A DNA stretch of 64,000 bases from assembly GCA_030407315.1 (NCBI GenBank), contig JALQPE010002916.1, forward strand, positions 1 through 64,000, written 5' to 3'. The notes beneath the pieces were generated by a model that saw nothing but the letters and a program-made list of their open reading frames with translations, was not told where the DNA came from and ran no database searches. This stretch comes from Asparagopsis taxiformis (Eukaryota > Rhodophyta > Florideophyceae > Bonnemaisoniales > Bonnemaisoniaceae). Within the stretch, counting starts at the first letter, position 1; every line of letters begins with the position of its first letter. The position numbers were made by a program, and so were the translations under genes. Shown here piece by piece: positions 53,005 to 63,000 of the stretch.

Positions 53005-53475
53005 TTATTTGTCACGCCGCATTTCTTCCACAGACTGCGATCTCAATAAACGGCCAACAGCAAGAAAGAATCTCCGAACAAATTTGAATAAGTCAATATA
53101 TTGATTTTTGGATACAAACTTCTGGATTTCAAAGGCATTTGCTAGCCGAGGACACCCTTCAATTTTTGAAAGATTTCTATTAGCTGGCTCACAGCGGTAA
53201 TCCACAACAGATGGTCCGGATCGGACACGAAACACGTCAACTGCTTCATTTCATATCAACCTTCGGATGCGTATGTAATTCGTCCGCTGAACAGCTATCT
53301 CGTCAAGTTCAGCATGTGTGCTATTCAGCAGAGATATATCCGTCAGCGAAGGAGTGAAGACATCGCACGTAATCTCCCCGTCCCAGCGAAACTCAAACCA
53401 ACTCGAAGCTGGAACGTAATCAACGCTCAAGTCAAACGGTTCACGAGATGATAACACGAAATGGGTGCGTGGGAT
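53005..53475 (-). pseudogene. Unknown gene fragment with one in-frame TGA
   Basis: The two open stretches (53475-53251 and 53248-53005) are in the same frame, separated by a single TGA after NYIRIRRLI. The composition looks protein-like (WFEFRWDGEITCDVF, FKFVRRFFLAVGRLL). No family recognised. It could be an exon of an intron-containing gene. Confidence 0.35.
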
Positions 53476-53630
53476 AAACCATCACTTCAGTCCTGTTATT
53501 TGGTGGATACCACGGCTTCGTAGGATCTACACATTACCTGTAGGCACACCAGCCATAGTCTATCCACTGCAAGGTCATAACAAATTACACACCAACACTA
53601 TGGCGGGGAAATATTCGGTGATTCATGCAC

Positions 53631-53636
53631 TATAAA
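53631..53636 (+). promoter_or_regulatory. TATA box of the first secreted Cys-rich gene
   Basis: TATAAA lies 85 bp before the ATG at 53716. The same spacing, 80-90 bp, occurs at 55132 and 59849. Confidence 0.5.
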
Positions 53637-53715
53637 TGTTGTTCACCAGCAGCGTACCCGCCAGCATGGCTAAAGATCTGATCCCTACGTTCATAACCAA
53701 TTTGCCTTGGAAAAC

Positions 53716-54510
53716 ATGAGATGCACATTTTTCTTCCTCTATGGTGTACTGTGTGCGTTAGCCCCTGCAAGTATATGTTCTCAACTAAAGGTAGGGAACC
53801 AAATGGTTCCGCCGAAAGCGCTATTTCATCACACCTCATCTCCGGGGATGGAGAGCTCTTCCCATTCAAGCTTACCGCTAGTGACTACCCGAGTGAGCAA
53901 CGGAGTTGAAACCAAAGAAACAAACATGGGTGTCGTTCTGTCTTTGCAATCCTTATTGTACAGCATTTTCTGTATTGTTTCTCCTCAAACCGAAGTGTGC
54001 TCCAACTCGACTACCTATTCTAATTCCACTGGAACCGCATCTTCGAATTTTACACACAACCTCACCCAAATAACTCTGGCTGCGAACGAAAGCAGAAGAG
54101 TTTCTACACTTGGGATCGCCACATTAGAAATTCCCGCTCCAGTAATCCATGGTGAAACCCCAGCACAGCACCCCGCAGAAGAAAATAACGTTGCACAGTA
54201 CCAGAGGAATGCGTCGAAGGGAAAGAGGTCGACAAGATTACCGCGATTCTGTAGATGTCGCAAGAGCAATGCTCCGAGAAGCGTTTGTTACTACAGGACT
54301 AAAAGTAGTCGTAGGAATTGTCGCGCACGATATTGCGACGCGAAATATATGTGCGTGAACGGCGGAAAACGTCGTGGGACAACTCTCTGTATCCGCAGAC
54401 GCGCGACGAGACTAACGGTGAAGAATCCGCGACGCATCGGCCGGTGCGTCACGATTCGCATTAACAGGACTTTCTATGTGCCTTACCACCGGGATTTGAG
54501 AAGAGTTTGA
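53716..54510 (+). CDS. Secreted basic cysteine-rich protein, long form
   Basis: ATG at 53716; I rejected a TTG nine bases earlier. 264 residues: signal peptide MRCTFFFLYGVLCALAPAS, then a Ser/Thr-rich spacer with at least five N-glycosylation sequons (NSTTYSNST, NFTHNLT, NES). The C-terminal basic domain has eight Cys in the pattern CxC-x9-C-x10-C-x4-C-x5-C-x11-C-x18-C and ends in RTFYVPY. The neighbour at 55212 has the same fingerprint without the long spacer, so these are paralogues. The domain is very rich in Arg. Likely extracellular or cell-wall located; no known family recognised. Confidence 0.7.
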   Translation: MRCTFFFLYGVLCALAPASICSQLKVGNQMVPPKALFHHTSSPGMESSSHSSLPLVTTRVSNGVETKETNMGVVLSLQSLLYSIFCIVSPQTEVCSNSTTYSNSTGTASSNFTHNLTQITLAANESRRVSTLGIATLEIPAPVIHGETPAQHPAEENNVAQYQRNASKGKRSTRLPRFCRCRKSNAPRSVCYYRTKSSRRNCRARYCDAKYMCVNGGKRRGTTLCIRRRATRLTVKNPRRIGRCVTIRINRTFYVPYHRDLRRV

Positions 54511-55131
54511 TGTAGTGCTAGACGAATATTGCAATCTTAGATGACGTCCGAGGCGGGGAATAGTATGTCGTGTTACGGTGGATCAGTGCTTGGCTGCGTT
54601 GAGACGTACGAGTAGTAAAGACGATTCGAGGCTTTCTCGATGGTAAAAAATTCTGATGGAAACCCCCGCAGTAACGAAGCGCTTGAATGTAGAATGAAAG
54701 CCACCGAAAACATCGGCGGTTGATTGCAGGTGTTGGTGAATGCCTTTGCAAGTTGCCCACCGCCGCTATGAAGCAAGCGGAGAAATTTCCGTCGAACATG
54801 CAACCCGACAGTACGTCAGCAGTTGACGCCATGTCGCTCGCGCCCAGTTCCCCAATTCGGTGCCAGAGAGGCGATGCGGGCAGTCCATTGCGGACAAGTG
54901 GACGAGTAGGATTGCTTCGGATTTTTCAAAATTTATTTGGAAAATTATGTTTCAGAATGAAGAAAAGCTTTTTGTAGGACAAGCTGTCCATATCCAGACA
55001 ATGTGCAATATACCGGGAGATGCTGTTGTCATCATTGCAACAAGAGCTAACCACGCAAGTTTAGAGTAGTCCCCTTCGATTTTATCGCCTGCTGAGTAAT
55101 TATCATGAGAGAGATCCAAACCACTCGCTGA

Positions 55132-55137
55132 TATAAA
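55132..55137 (+). promoter_or_regulatory. TATA box of the second secreted Cys-rich gene
   Basis: TATAAA (GATATAAAGCAG context), 80 bp before the ATG at 55212. Bases 54511-55130 hold no supported gene. Confidence 0.5.
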
Positions 55138-55211
55138 GCAGTGCCTTTGCAGCGAAACCAAGTTACTTTTCTGCATCTCAGACTCTGTCATTGTAATGCA
55201 CTACAACAAGC

Positions 55212-55673
55212 ATGAAACTTCTTCTGACGATCCTGCTCGTAATTTCTGTGGCCAATGCTCAGAAGGTAATTCCAGCTCGAGGTGGAAAACAGCAACTCAA
55301 TCATTTTACCATTAGAGATGCTTCGTCAATACAGGACCGATCTCCACGTTTGTCAAAGCCGTTCATCCGCTTCCCAGATTATTGCTCCTGTAAACAAGTG
55401 AAGAGTTTGAAAGGGATGTGTTACTACTTTCTGAAAGGAAAGGGTTACAAGTGCAAGAAAAGGAGGTGTGTGCCGAGATATGTGTGCGTCTCGAAGGATA
55501 ACCGCCGAACGAAGAAAGGAAGGCTCACTGTTTGTATTAAACGTGTCACCAATAAGAAGATCGTACCATGGGTGACGAAGCAGAGGGGGAAGAGAAAGGG
55601 GTACTGCAAACCTATTTTGACAAGGAAGAGAGTTTTCTACGTGCCTTATGTAGGAGAGCTCAGTACACGTTGA
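55212..55673 (+). CDS. Secreted basic cysteine-rich protein, short form
   Basis: ATG at 55212, 153 residues: signal peptide MKLLLTILLVISVANAQ with probable cleavage after NAQ. The basic domain has eight Cys as CxC-x9-C-x10-C-x4-C-x5-C-x15-C-x23-C and ends in KRVFYVPYV. It is a paralogue of the 53716 gene. Lys replaces many of the Arg residues of the partner. Function unknown; an extracellular role is inferred from the signal peptide and disulphide-rich design. Confidence 0.75.
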   Translation: MKLLLTILLVISVANAQKVIPARGGKQQLNHFTIRDASSIQDRSPRLSKPFIRFPDYCSCKQVKSLKGMCYYFLKGKGYKCKKRRCVPRYVCVSKDNRRTKKGRLTVCIKRVTNKKIVPWVTKQRGKRKGYCKPILTRKRVFYVPYVGELSTR

Positions 55674-56388
55674 GTACCTTGATAGACTTTGTTGCAATCA
55701 CAGGAATGGTCACACTCTTGCCGGAAAAGAGTAGATGGACAGTGTGTGCAAACACCATTCTCTTGTTGCATACTTGTTGGAACTAGACTGTTCTCAACGA
55801 GAACTGGTGAACTTTTCTGAGTAACGCTGCGCACTTCTTTTCGTTGTGATCGTCGCAACCTTTATAAATTAAAAAAAATTCTTTGGTTCAAGAAATTCTA
55901 AATCTGTCGACGTAATCAGCTACTCGAAATCTTGTTAGTGACAGTAAGGTGTAGCCTTTTTCAGATGATGAAAGATACGGGGCAAACAGCAAACCGACTA
56001 TGCCATTAACCATTCAGCTGTCTAGGAACTGCATTAAATCAGTTGCGTTCGATTCTTCATTTTGTTTCGGAGACTACATGGTGAACTCCTCTGCATGGCG
56101 TCAGCATTACCATCGTTGCTTCCAAAGTTATGTATCTATTTGTCCCCTCCACTTCCTCCTTATCTATTAATATCTTGTCTTCTTACCATGGCTTCTTGTT
56201 TACACGCATTCACTTCTCTCATTATTGCCACCCCCTCACTGACTGACGAGATATCAACGGCTAAAAACCTGCTGGACATTATCCTCTCTCCCTTTATAAC
56301 TGTCGACTGCTATCACCAGCTGTTCACAACTTCATCAACCCAACCCATTCGTTTATCATTCAACTTCTTTCCTTCACCACCCATCGAC

Positions 56389-56808
56389 ATGGCACTCTCT
56401 CAAGTATTCGTTGTCCTTTTCGCCCTTGTTTGCGCTCAGTACACAAACGGAGCAGTTGCCCCAGGTACCCTAACTCTCCCTAAAGTTGAAGATCAACTTC
56501 TCGAATGCGAGATTTCTGTGAAGACAATGGGCACTCGACTGCCAAGATGTATAAACAAAGATGGTTACTTCTACACGGTCAATGTAGAGGTAAACACATG
56601 CGGACGCCACATCATACCGTGCACAGTGACCACGGAACATTGTACATCATTGTCTGAAGCCCAGAGTCGATGTGCTAAAGTCCTCGACTGTTTGAATACT
56701 GCCCACCCCCCCTGCGACAGACTCCCTTCAAGAACTATGGCTGAACAGTGTGCACGAAGAGTGGTCAGCAACTGTGCATCTAAAGGAGATGGTGTTGCCA
56801 GGCTGTAA
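56389..56808 (+). CDS. Small secreted cysteine-rich protein, unrelated type
   Basis: I chose the ATG at 56389 (MALSQVFVVLFALVCAQYTNG) because a clean signal peptide begins there. The longer upstream frame is mostly Leu/Pro/Ser-rich and looks non-coding. 139 residues with ten Cys in the mature part (LECEI, PRCIN, NTCGR, PCTV, EHCTS, RCAK, DCLN, PCDR, QCAR, NCAS). It does not share the CxC-x9-C fingerprint of its neighbours. Family unknown. Confidence 0.6.
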   Translation: MALSQVFVVLFALVCAQYTNGAVAPGTLTLPKVEDQLLECEISVKTMGTRLPRCINKDGYFYTVNVEVNTCGRHIIPCTVTTEHCTSLSEAQSRCAKVLDCLNTAHPPCDRLPSRTMAEQCARRVVSNCASKGDGVARL

Positions 56809-58080
56809 TTTGTTCAAATGTCAAGAAAAGTTGGGTTGTCAGCAAGGTAGCACATGCTGGGTTACGTTCCGCATAGCTTGGGGAATGAAACTATTTTGAA
56901 GCAGCAGAGTTTCTTAGTACCATGTGACTTTTCATTCGTATTGTGAAATAGATTTTCACGTCTTCCGGACCGATTTCAAGATTGCCGCCTTCTCTGCTAC
57001 CAAAAGCAACTGCACACGTTTCGGAGAATTTCGACGGAAAAAGTGTGACTGCTACACTGACAAATGAAGACGGTGGCATACCTGAGAGCAGTTCCTTTCT
57101 TCGGTTCTTATTTTTTGTTTTCTCGTCACCTTCCAAAGATGCTAGAGGGATGTTTCTTCGTGCCGTCATCTGTTTACAGAACCTCATGTCACAGATCTGA
57201 AATTCCCCTTTTAAGTCATGTCCGGTGTTTTTTTGGTACTGTAATTTATGCTAGTGGACGAGGTAGCGGAGGTCAATAAGCATCAGGACAAAAGTGAAAT
57301 TAAACACAGTCATCTCGGTTGATATGACTTTAGCATTATCTTGTAAACACATGAAATTGGGATTTAAAATGCCAACCCTTACAGTTTACTCCAAAGGGAC
57401 CACGAACGGATTTCTTTGAGAAGATTTGAGTTTTGAACACAATACTAAAATAAATGTAGACGTTGATGACATGATTATGTTTCGTCTAGGACCATTTGCT
57501 TGTTCAAGCGATAGATCCACTTTACTTTGCCACGGCAACAGTCACGGAGAGGCACTACTATTGATAGTCAACAATTCATCTTAGAAAAAATTTACTCGTG
57601 GGTGTAATTCGTTTGTTCGTGTCGCCCAATAATATGTCTCCCATCGCCGCAACTCCAACATCTATTGAGGTCTTTCATCATTCTGCTCATAATTGCTGTC
57701 TTCCTTGAAACAAGCGTGGATTGATTTTCTTCTATAGATTTACTCTTTTCTTGTAGAGCCTCTAACAATAGTATCAATTCAAAACAAGTGAGCAGTAGAA
57801 AGAGAAGATCAAAATACCATTTCAACTGCTTTCTCCGAAGTGAACTTTGCTCTAGGAACTAACAATCTGGCGTGGTGGGGCTGAATGAATATGGGAGTAT
57901 CGCAAGACGAATAACATTGAACCATTGTGTGACCCTCATATATTTTTCACTTTTAAAAACATAACTATACTCGTACAAATATACATACATAGTCCATCTT
58001 CAAGTCTAACTTTTGAAGAAAAGCACCTTAGACTCGAATCTGGAAGAGAAATTTTCATTTCATACTCACTGATAAGCCGA
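56809..58080. other. Intergenic; one weak minus-strand ORF at 56891-57187
   Basis: The 98-residue ORF starts with ATG (MRFCKQMTARRN) and ends RNSAASK, with no domain recognised. The rest is AT-rich with nothing supported. Confidence 0.35.
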
Positions 58081-59759
58081 TCATACCATATCGGTTGCGC
58101 TAGAAGCGTCTGATTCCACTTCTCTTGCCGGTTTCACCTCTACAGGAACATCGCCATCGACGCTTTCCGTAGGTCCATTTGCTTGTAGATCGCCAGTGCT
58201 CTTCTTTTCGGTTTTTTTTGGTGGGCGCCGGTCGAAAATGATCACCAAGAACATGAAAAATCCGGCACTATATGCTAATATAAAGAAGAGACGCAATCGA
58301 CTGAAGGTAATCACGACAGGATCATCGACAGAACATAAACCACGATCCTCAAAGTACTGTTCCAGTGTCCGAAGAGCGCCTCTCTTCTTGAGCGCCAACG
58401 TAGCATTTCCAAATTCCAAAGAAAGTGGAGAACCTTTCGGAAGAAGGAAAGAGCCACCACTTGTGAAGAAAGGTTTTCCTGTTGTTTGAATGTCACCACA
58501 GAATGGTCCATTGGCAAAATCTTCCGCTGTTCCACCCGAGAGAAGAAAGAAGTTGCAGGTGCCAGACATGAGTTTTTCAATCCCTTCCCTGACCTTTTCG
58601 ACTAAGATCGCGTCATTGTTTTTCTCTTGCTGTTGGCAGTTCCTGTGAAGATAATGGCGCAAGGGTGAAGTTTATCGTCAGCCTTTGTTAACATTTAGCT
58701 CGATAGGACAGAGCTGAAATCAGAATACGTACGATTTTGCAATAGCACTGTTCCAGAAATCCTCTATTGCTCCACCACCCACAACACACACTTCCCTTGC
58801 CATAATTCGACATTCTGCGAAGTCTTCGATCGATCTGAACCTTGATTGATTTTGCTCCACAACGAGCGATGCACTACGGGAAATAGGTGATAGGAGCTGT
58901 TAGCAAAACCAAAAGAATACAAACGTAATGACACAGAGCGATTAACTTACGTCATGGCTGCCTCATAAATAAGAAGAAGAAAAAGACCACAAAGAAATAT
59001 TATCAAGTTGACTGTCCACTGGCGGGTAGAGTCACTATCGCCTGGAGCGGCACGGCCGGACTGATTGACCATCTTGGAAAGAACGCTTTGACAGGCCTTT
59101 CTGATTCTGTACAACACGGGTTCTTTCACGAGAACAGAGCGAACCGTGCGGCGTAGATTGGATTCTTCCCCTTCTTGCGGCCGAGGGGCCGGTGCAAATC
59201 GTCTATCGAACAGTTTAAGGATGACGAACATGGCGAAAAGACCTAAAAGTGCGAGCCATACATCCCATTTGAATGCTCTGATGAAGAAGGAGTGGTTGGC
59301 GTCATTTCCTTCGAGTGAATCTTTGCGAACAAGGATTCGAAAATCATCAATAACAAAAGGTGGAAGAAATTCAACCCTTCCAAGGCGCTCTTGGTTTGGT
59401 AGCCAACAACCAACGCCAATATCACAGTTACACTCTGGCGCGTCTCGCACTCCGCCTTCGTCCGTGGTGCAGTTTTCAAGCGCTCTCACAAAGCCGGTGA
59501 AACCTTTGAATTCTTCCTTGGTGGCGTTGTAGATTTGCAGCGGGTTGCATGTGAAGCCGAGCTCCCGTTGCAGATGCTGGATGTAGTCCACTGCGATTCC
59601 ATCGAGGTTGTTGAAGTTTGGTGCGAGAGAGCTCTGGAATAATGTGGGCCGTTCGATGAGCGCGCAACAGCGGAGTTGTCGACCTCGCACACTATCCTGT
59701 TGTGCACAGACGGACAAGGAGAGGAAGGAAAGGACAAACAGCTGGAAGAGCATAGTCAT
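58081..59759 (-). CDS. Ionotropic glutamate receptor-like membrane protein, three exons
   Basis: Exons 59759-58951, 58873-58733 and 58642-58081 join in frame to 503 residues. Intron 1 (77 bp) is GTAAGT...CCCGTAG and intron 2 (90 bp) is GTACGT...TTCACAG. Signal peptide MTMLFQLFVLSFLSLSVCAQ. An S1-type ligand lobe follows (GIAVDYIQHLQRELGF, GRVEFLPPFVIDDFRILVRK). The membrane segments are WLALLGLFAMFVILKLF (M1), TVNLIIFLCGLFLLLIYEA (M3) running into MTASL across intron 1 (compare the SYTANL gate), and FFILAYSAGFFMFLVIIF (M4). S2 lies between M3 and M4 and the tail is acidic. The M1-M3 link lacks an obvious hydrophobic pore loop and is instead basic, which is odd for a channel. A TATA box lies at 59844-59849. 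Confidence 0.72.
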
Positions 59760-59843
59760 TAAACGCTCGGAATCGTTTAGGAGGCACTCGAGGGATGGCG
59801 CACATCTCTCTTCATAGATCTGATGTAGTGAAGAGCAAAACAA

Positions 59844-59849
59844 TTTATA
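59844..59849 (-). promoter_or_regulatory. TATA box of the glutamate-receptor-like gene
   Basis: TATAAA on the minus strand (GCATATAAATTG), about 85-90 bp before the ATG at 59759. This matches the spacing of the two Cys-rich genes. Confidence 0.5.
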
Positions 59850-60119
59850 TGCATATGACACAACGCATACTCAGGTGTAGGCAGCAATGATGACAACGTG
59901 ATGTGAGGTTTTTGCTGCGATGGACCACGAAGCAATGCATCGTAACCGTTTTTTGCAGTTGAAATTCAGGGCTCGTATGATCGACGACTCGTGTAGCCTA
60001 CACAGCACGTGTGCGTTATCAAGTTTGCGATTGTTGGATGTCGCAACAACATATATATCAGATGGACACGTACAACTTTTAGGAAATAAACCCCGAAAAT
60101 AAAAAGTTTTAAATGTTTT

Positions 60120-62234
60120 CTAAAGTTTTTCACCATCACCCGTCAATTTATGGACCTTGGCCATGTGTCGATTGAGCGTGCTCCGTCTGGCGAAGCACGA
60201 CTTGCAAACCTCACATTCCAGCTTGTCCGTCAAATTGTCATGCGCTGACCGCACATGCAACGCAAGATCCCTCTCCGTTTTGAACGTCCTCGGACACTCG
60301 GCGCATGCGAACGGCCTCCCGAGATGCACCGCATTGTGGTGCCGTTCCAGGTTGAGTCGCGTCTGAAACTTGCGCCCGCAATTGTTTTCGGTGCATTCAA
60401 AGTTTCTGATCTTATCGTGTTTGTTCGCAATATGTCGATTCAAGTTGCCCTTCTTCCCGCGAATCAGCACCCCGCATTGGTCGCACGCCCACATCGTCGT
60501 CGTCGATGCGCCGGTGGAGCACCCGGCCGCCGCCGCCGTGGAGCCGTTTCGTGATGACGGCCCGCCAGATACGTTCCCTGAATCCAGACCTGTTGTAACT
60601 GTACTGTTTGTGTTCACGCCGGTTTCAGATTGGACGCTTGCCATGTTCGAGCCCTGAAATGATGTCGGGTGTGATGAGGACGCTCTATGCGAGTCAAATG
60701 TGAAGAGTGGTGATCCTAAGACTCGCTGCGGCACGTTGCATGGCCAGCAATTTTGTGCGTATTGCGATACTGTTTGTGGCGGTGTGGTTGTAATATCCTG
60801 CCCGGGCTGTGGCGCTTGAAATTGCACAAATTCCGAGAATGATGTCTGTCGTTGTCGTTTTGGCAATGGTAGGTTACGCGCTTGTTGAGCACTGCTCTTC
60901 TGCATGCTTCCCGCTCCGGTTATGAAAGAAGCTGACACAGATAATCGCTCGGGTGCAACGCTGTTGGAAACGTCACCTATCTGTAAATCATCCTCGTCGA
61001 AAAACGGAATCACATCTATTTGTTCGTTTCCACTGAACATACGTGGATCAGGGTCTGCTGTATTATCGAAGAGCTGCGCCCCCTGCCCAACTTGCTCGCA
61101 TATACTGTGCCACTCATCAAGGTCGTCATCCTCAAAAAATTGCTGAAACGGGTTATCGAGCAACGGCGACGCATCAAGAATACCTAGTTGCGAGCAGAGG
61201 TGTTGGATCCGACCATATGTATTAATGCCCGTCGTCGAAAGTATGGTGTACTTCACTATGCGGTCGTAAACCAAGGTTGGCTGCACACGTCGGCCTCCAA
61301 ATCTCTTGCACAAGTAGGAATAATAACTGCCGGTGCGGTCAGATTGGGCAACCATCTGTGAATATGGGTTCCAAATTTGCACAGTGCCTGCTTCAAGGCC
61401 AGGCACCATATCACGGATATTGTTCGCTCGTGGCCTCTTGAGCACTGGAACTGTTGCGCGGGGTTCGCTCGGCAGTTGGATATGCTGCTCCACGGTGAAT
61501 TTGGGGCGCGGCGATGAATTTGACGAGGGCGTTGCAAGGGCGGTACCATCAGCGGAATCGATCGGTTCGCGCAAAGTATAAATGTAGCAATCATCAGGGG
61601 GGTCTAGAAAGTGTGCTGGCAGCTTGTTGAACGGCGGTTTACTGGCATATCTGTAGCGATGATGTGTTTGCATGAGTCTTTCGGCGGAGGCACTCGAGAA
61701 GACTCTATAACAGAGACATCTGAAAAACGGGGCGGAGATTTGGTCGCGGTCGCGCGAGGCGACAATGGGATGCAGAATAGTGGAAACGACTAAAACGCCC
61801 GACTCGAGCCAATTGAACTCGAGCGCGAGAAAGCAATCGGCGTCTGACAAGTTGACACGCTGTTTAACGGCTCGTCGACTGGTGACCCTGGAGTTGCGCA
61901 GCAATGGGTCGCCGGAGATTTGGTAGAGCATGGGAACGAGCGGCTGGACACTCTGATAGCCATAGTGCAAGCAGAATACGGTGTCGCCGGATCTGTGGTG
62001 CACGCAGAGGAGATCGCCAATGTCCGGGTAGGAATGGTTGGGACGCACCTCGTCGCCGAATATATAGCCCACGAGAACGGGGTTGGAGAGCAGGGAATTT
62101 ACGGTCTGCGAGATGGGCGGCGGCTCGCGTTGGAAGAGCCAGTCGCGAGCGGCGGCGTTGCGCATGAAGAAGGCCCAGGTGGAGCGCCAGGAGTCGGCGT
62201 GGGCGGACGAGCGTCTGTTGTCGAGGAGAGACAT
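60120..62234 (-). CDS. C2H2 zinc-finger protein with unknown N-terminal domain
   Basis: ATG at 62234 (MSLLDNRRSSAHADS), 704 residues in one exon. Residues 1-340 form a globular region of unknown family (GDLLCVHHRSGDTVFCLHYG, ALEFNWLESGVLVVSTI). A disordered Ser/Thr/Gln-rich linker carries LPKRQRQTS, a likely NLS. Four Cys/His fingers lie near residues 582-700: CDQCGVLIRGKKGNLNRHI, CTENNCGRKFQTRLNLERH, CAECPRTFKTERDLALH and CEVCKSCFARRSTLNRH. Likely a nuclear DNA-binding regulator. The gene at the right edge is a tandem paralogue. Confidence 0.8.
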   Translation of the reverse strand: MSLLDNRRSSAHADSWRSTWAFFMRNAAARDWLFQREPPPISQTVNSLLSNPVLVGYIFGDEVRPNHSYPDIGDLLCVHHRSGDTVFCLHYGYQSVQPLVPMLYQISGDPLLRNSRVTSRRAVKQRVNLSDADCFLALEFNWLESGVLVVSTILHPIVASRDRDQISAPFFRCLCYRVFSSASAERLMQTHHRYRYASKPPFNKLPAHFLDPPDDCYIYTLREPIDSADGTALATPSSNSSPRPKFTVEQHIQLPSEPRATVPVLKRPRANNIRDMVPGLEAGTVQIWNPYSQMVAQSDRTGSYYSYLCKRFGGRRVQPTLVYDRIVKYTILSTTGINTYGRIQHLCSQLGILDASPLLDNPFQQFFEDDDLDEWHSICEQVGQGAQLFDNTADPDPRMFSGNEQIDVIPFFDEDDLQIGDVSNSVAPERLSVSASFITGAGSMQKSSAQQARNLPLPKRQRQTSFSEFVQFQAPQPGQDITTTPPQTVSQYAQNCWPCNVPQRVLGSPLFTFDSHRASSSHPTSFQGSNMASVQSETGVNTNSTVTTGLDSGNVSGGPSSRNGSTAAAAGCSTGASTTTMWACDQCGVLIRGKKGNLNRHIANKHDKIRNFECTENNCGRKFQTRLNLERHHNAVHLGRPFACAECPRTFKTERDLALHVRSAHDNLTDKLECEVCKSCFARRSTLNRHMAKVHKLTGDGEKL

Positions 62235-63000
62235 TTTCGGTGGCGCAGTGTGGGCGGAACGAGCGGGGCAGGATACGAGATTTAGCGAGGTTGCACATGG
62301 ATGCCGGTCGGTCGGGTGTGCAGGGAGTCGCGAGGCGTTTGGACATGCGCGTTTAGATTGACATTGAGAATGGATATTTGCGTTAACGACAGTTACTAGT
62401 CGTATTGGGCGACCAATGGTGGTCGCGGAAGCGGTGACTGACTTGGATGCGCGCGTGGTAACATAGCGTCACACAGTCACAGGTCGGCCTAAAAATACGA
62501 GTGTAAGGATGGTTGCAAACGAGGCTGGCGTCGCGGTAACGGGATGTAGCGGCGAGCGTGCGCTCGCTGCGCGACAGCAATGATCGCCGACGCACGATCA
62601 TATCGTCATGCGATGATTGAAACGGATGCAGACGCGTGGCAGCACAAGATGTGTTTCTCGGCGCGCGGGCAGCGAGTTGTTCGCGGCGGATCTGGAAACA
62701 AACACCGGCGATGTATGGACGACTGATGTGACAACAACACCCACCACGTAATAACCAAACCGGACGCGAGCTAACACGCGCTGTAATCCGGATACTCTCG
62801 AGTCGATTGCATCTGCCATGTCTGGCCGCTCGTCGTGTACATCCACGTTTAAAAAAACTCTACGCTGGCGAAATAAACACATCCTCATTGGCGTATTCAT
62901 CGCCCACTCACTACACGTCCCACGCGTGTCACAAACCAATCATACAATTCCACCCAACGACCGCCAGCCTGTCCGACGTGCCCCCACCCCGTCCAGCCCT
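62235..63000. other. Intergenic between the two zinc-finger genes
   Basis: GC-rich with many CpG. No supported gene; the short ORFs lack domains. Confidence 0.5.

Noticed and set aside
56062..56388. Longer start for the 56389 secreted protein
   Set aside because: The region reads as Leu/Ser/Pro-rich leader-like sequence, while a clean signal peptide begins at the ATG at 56389.
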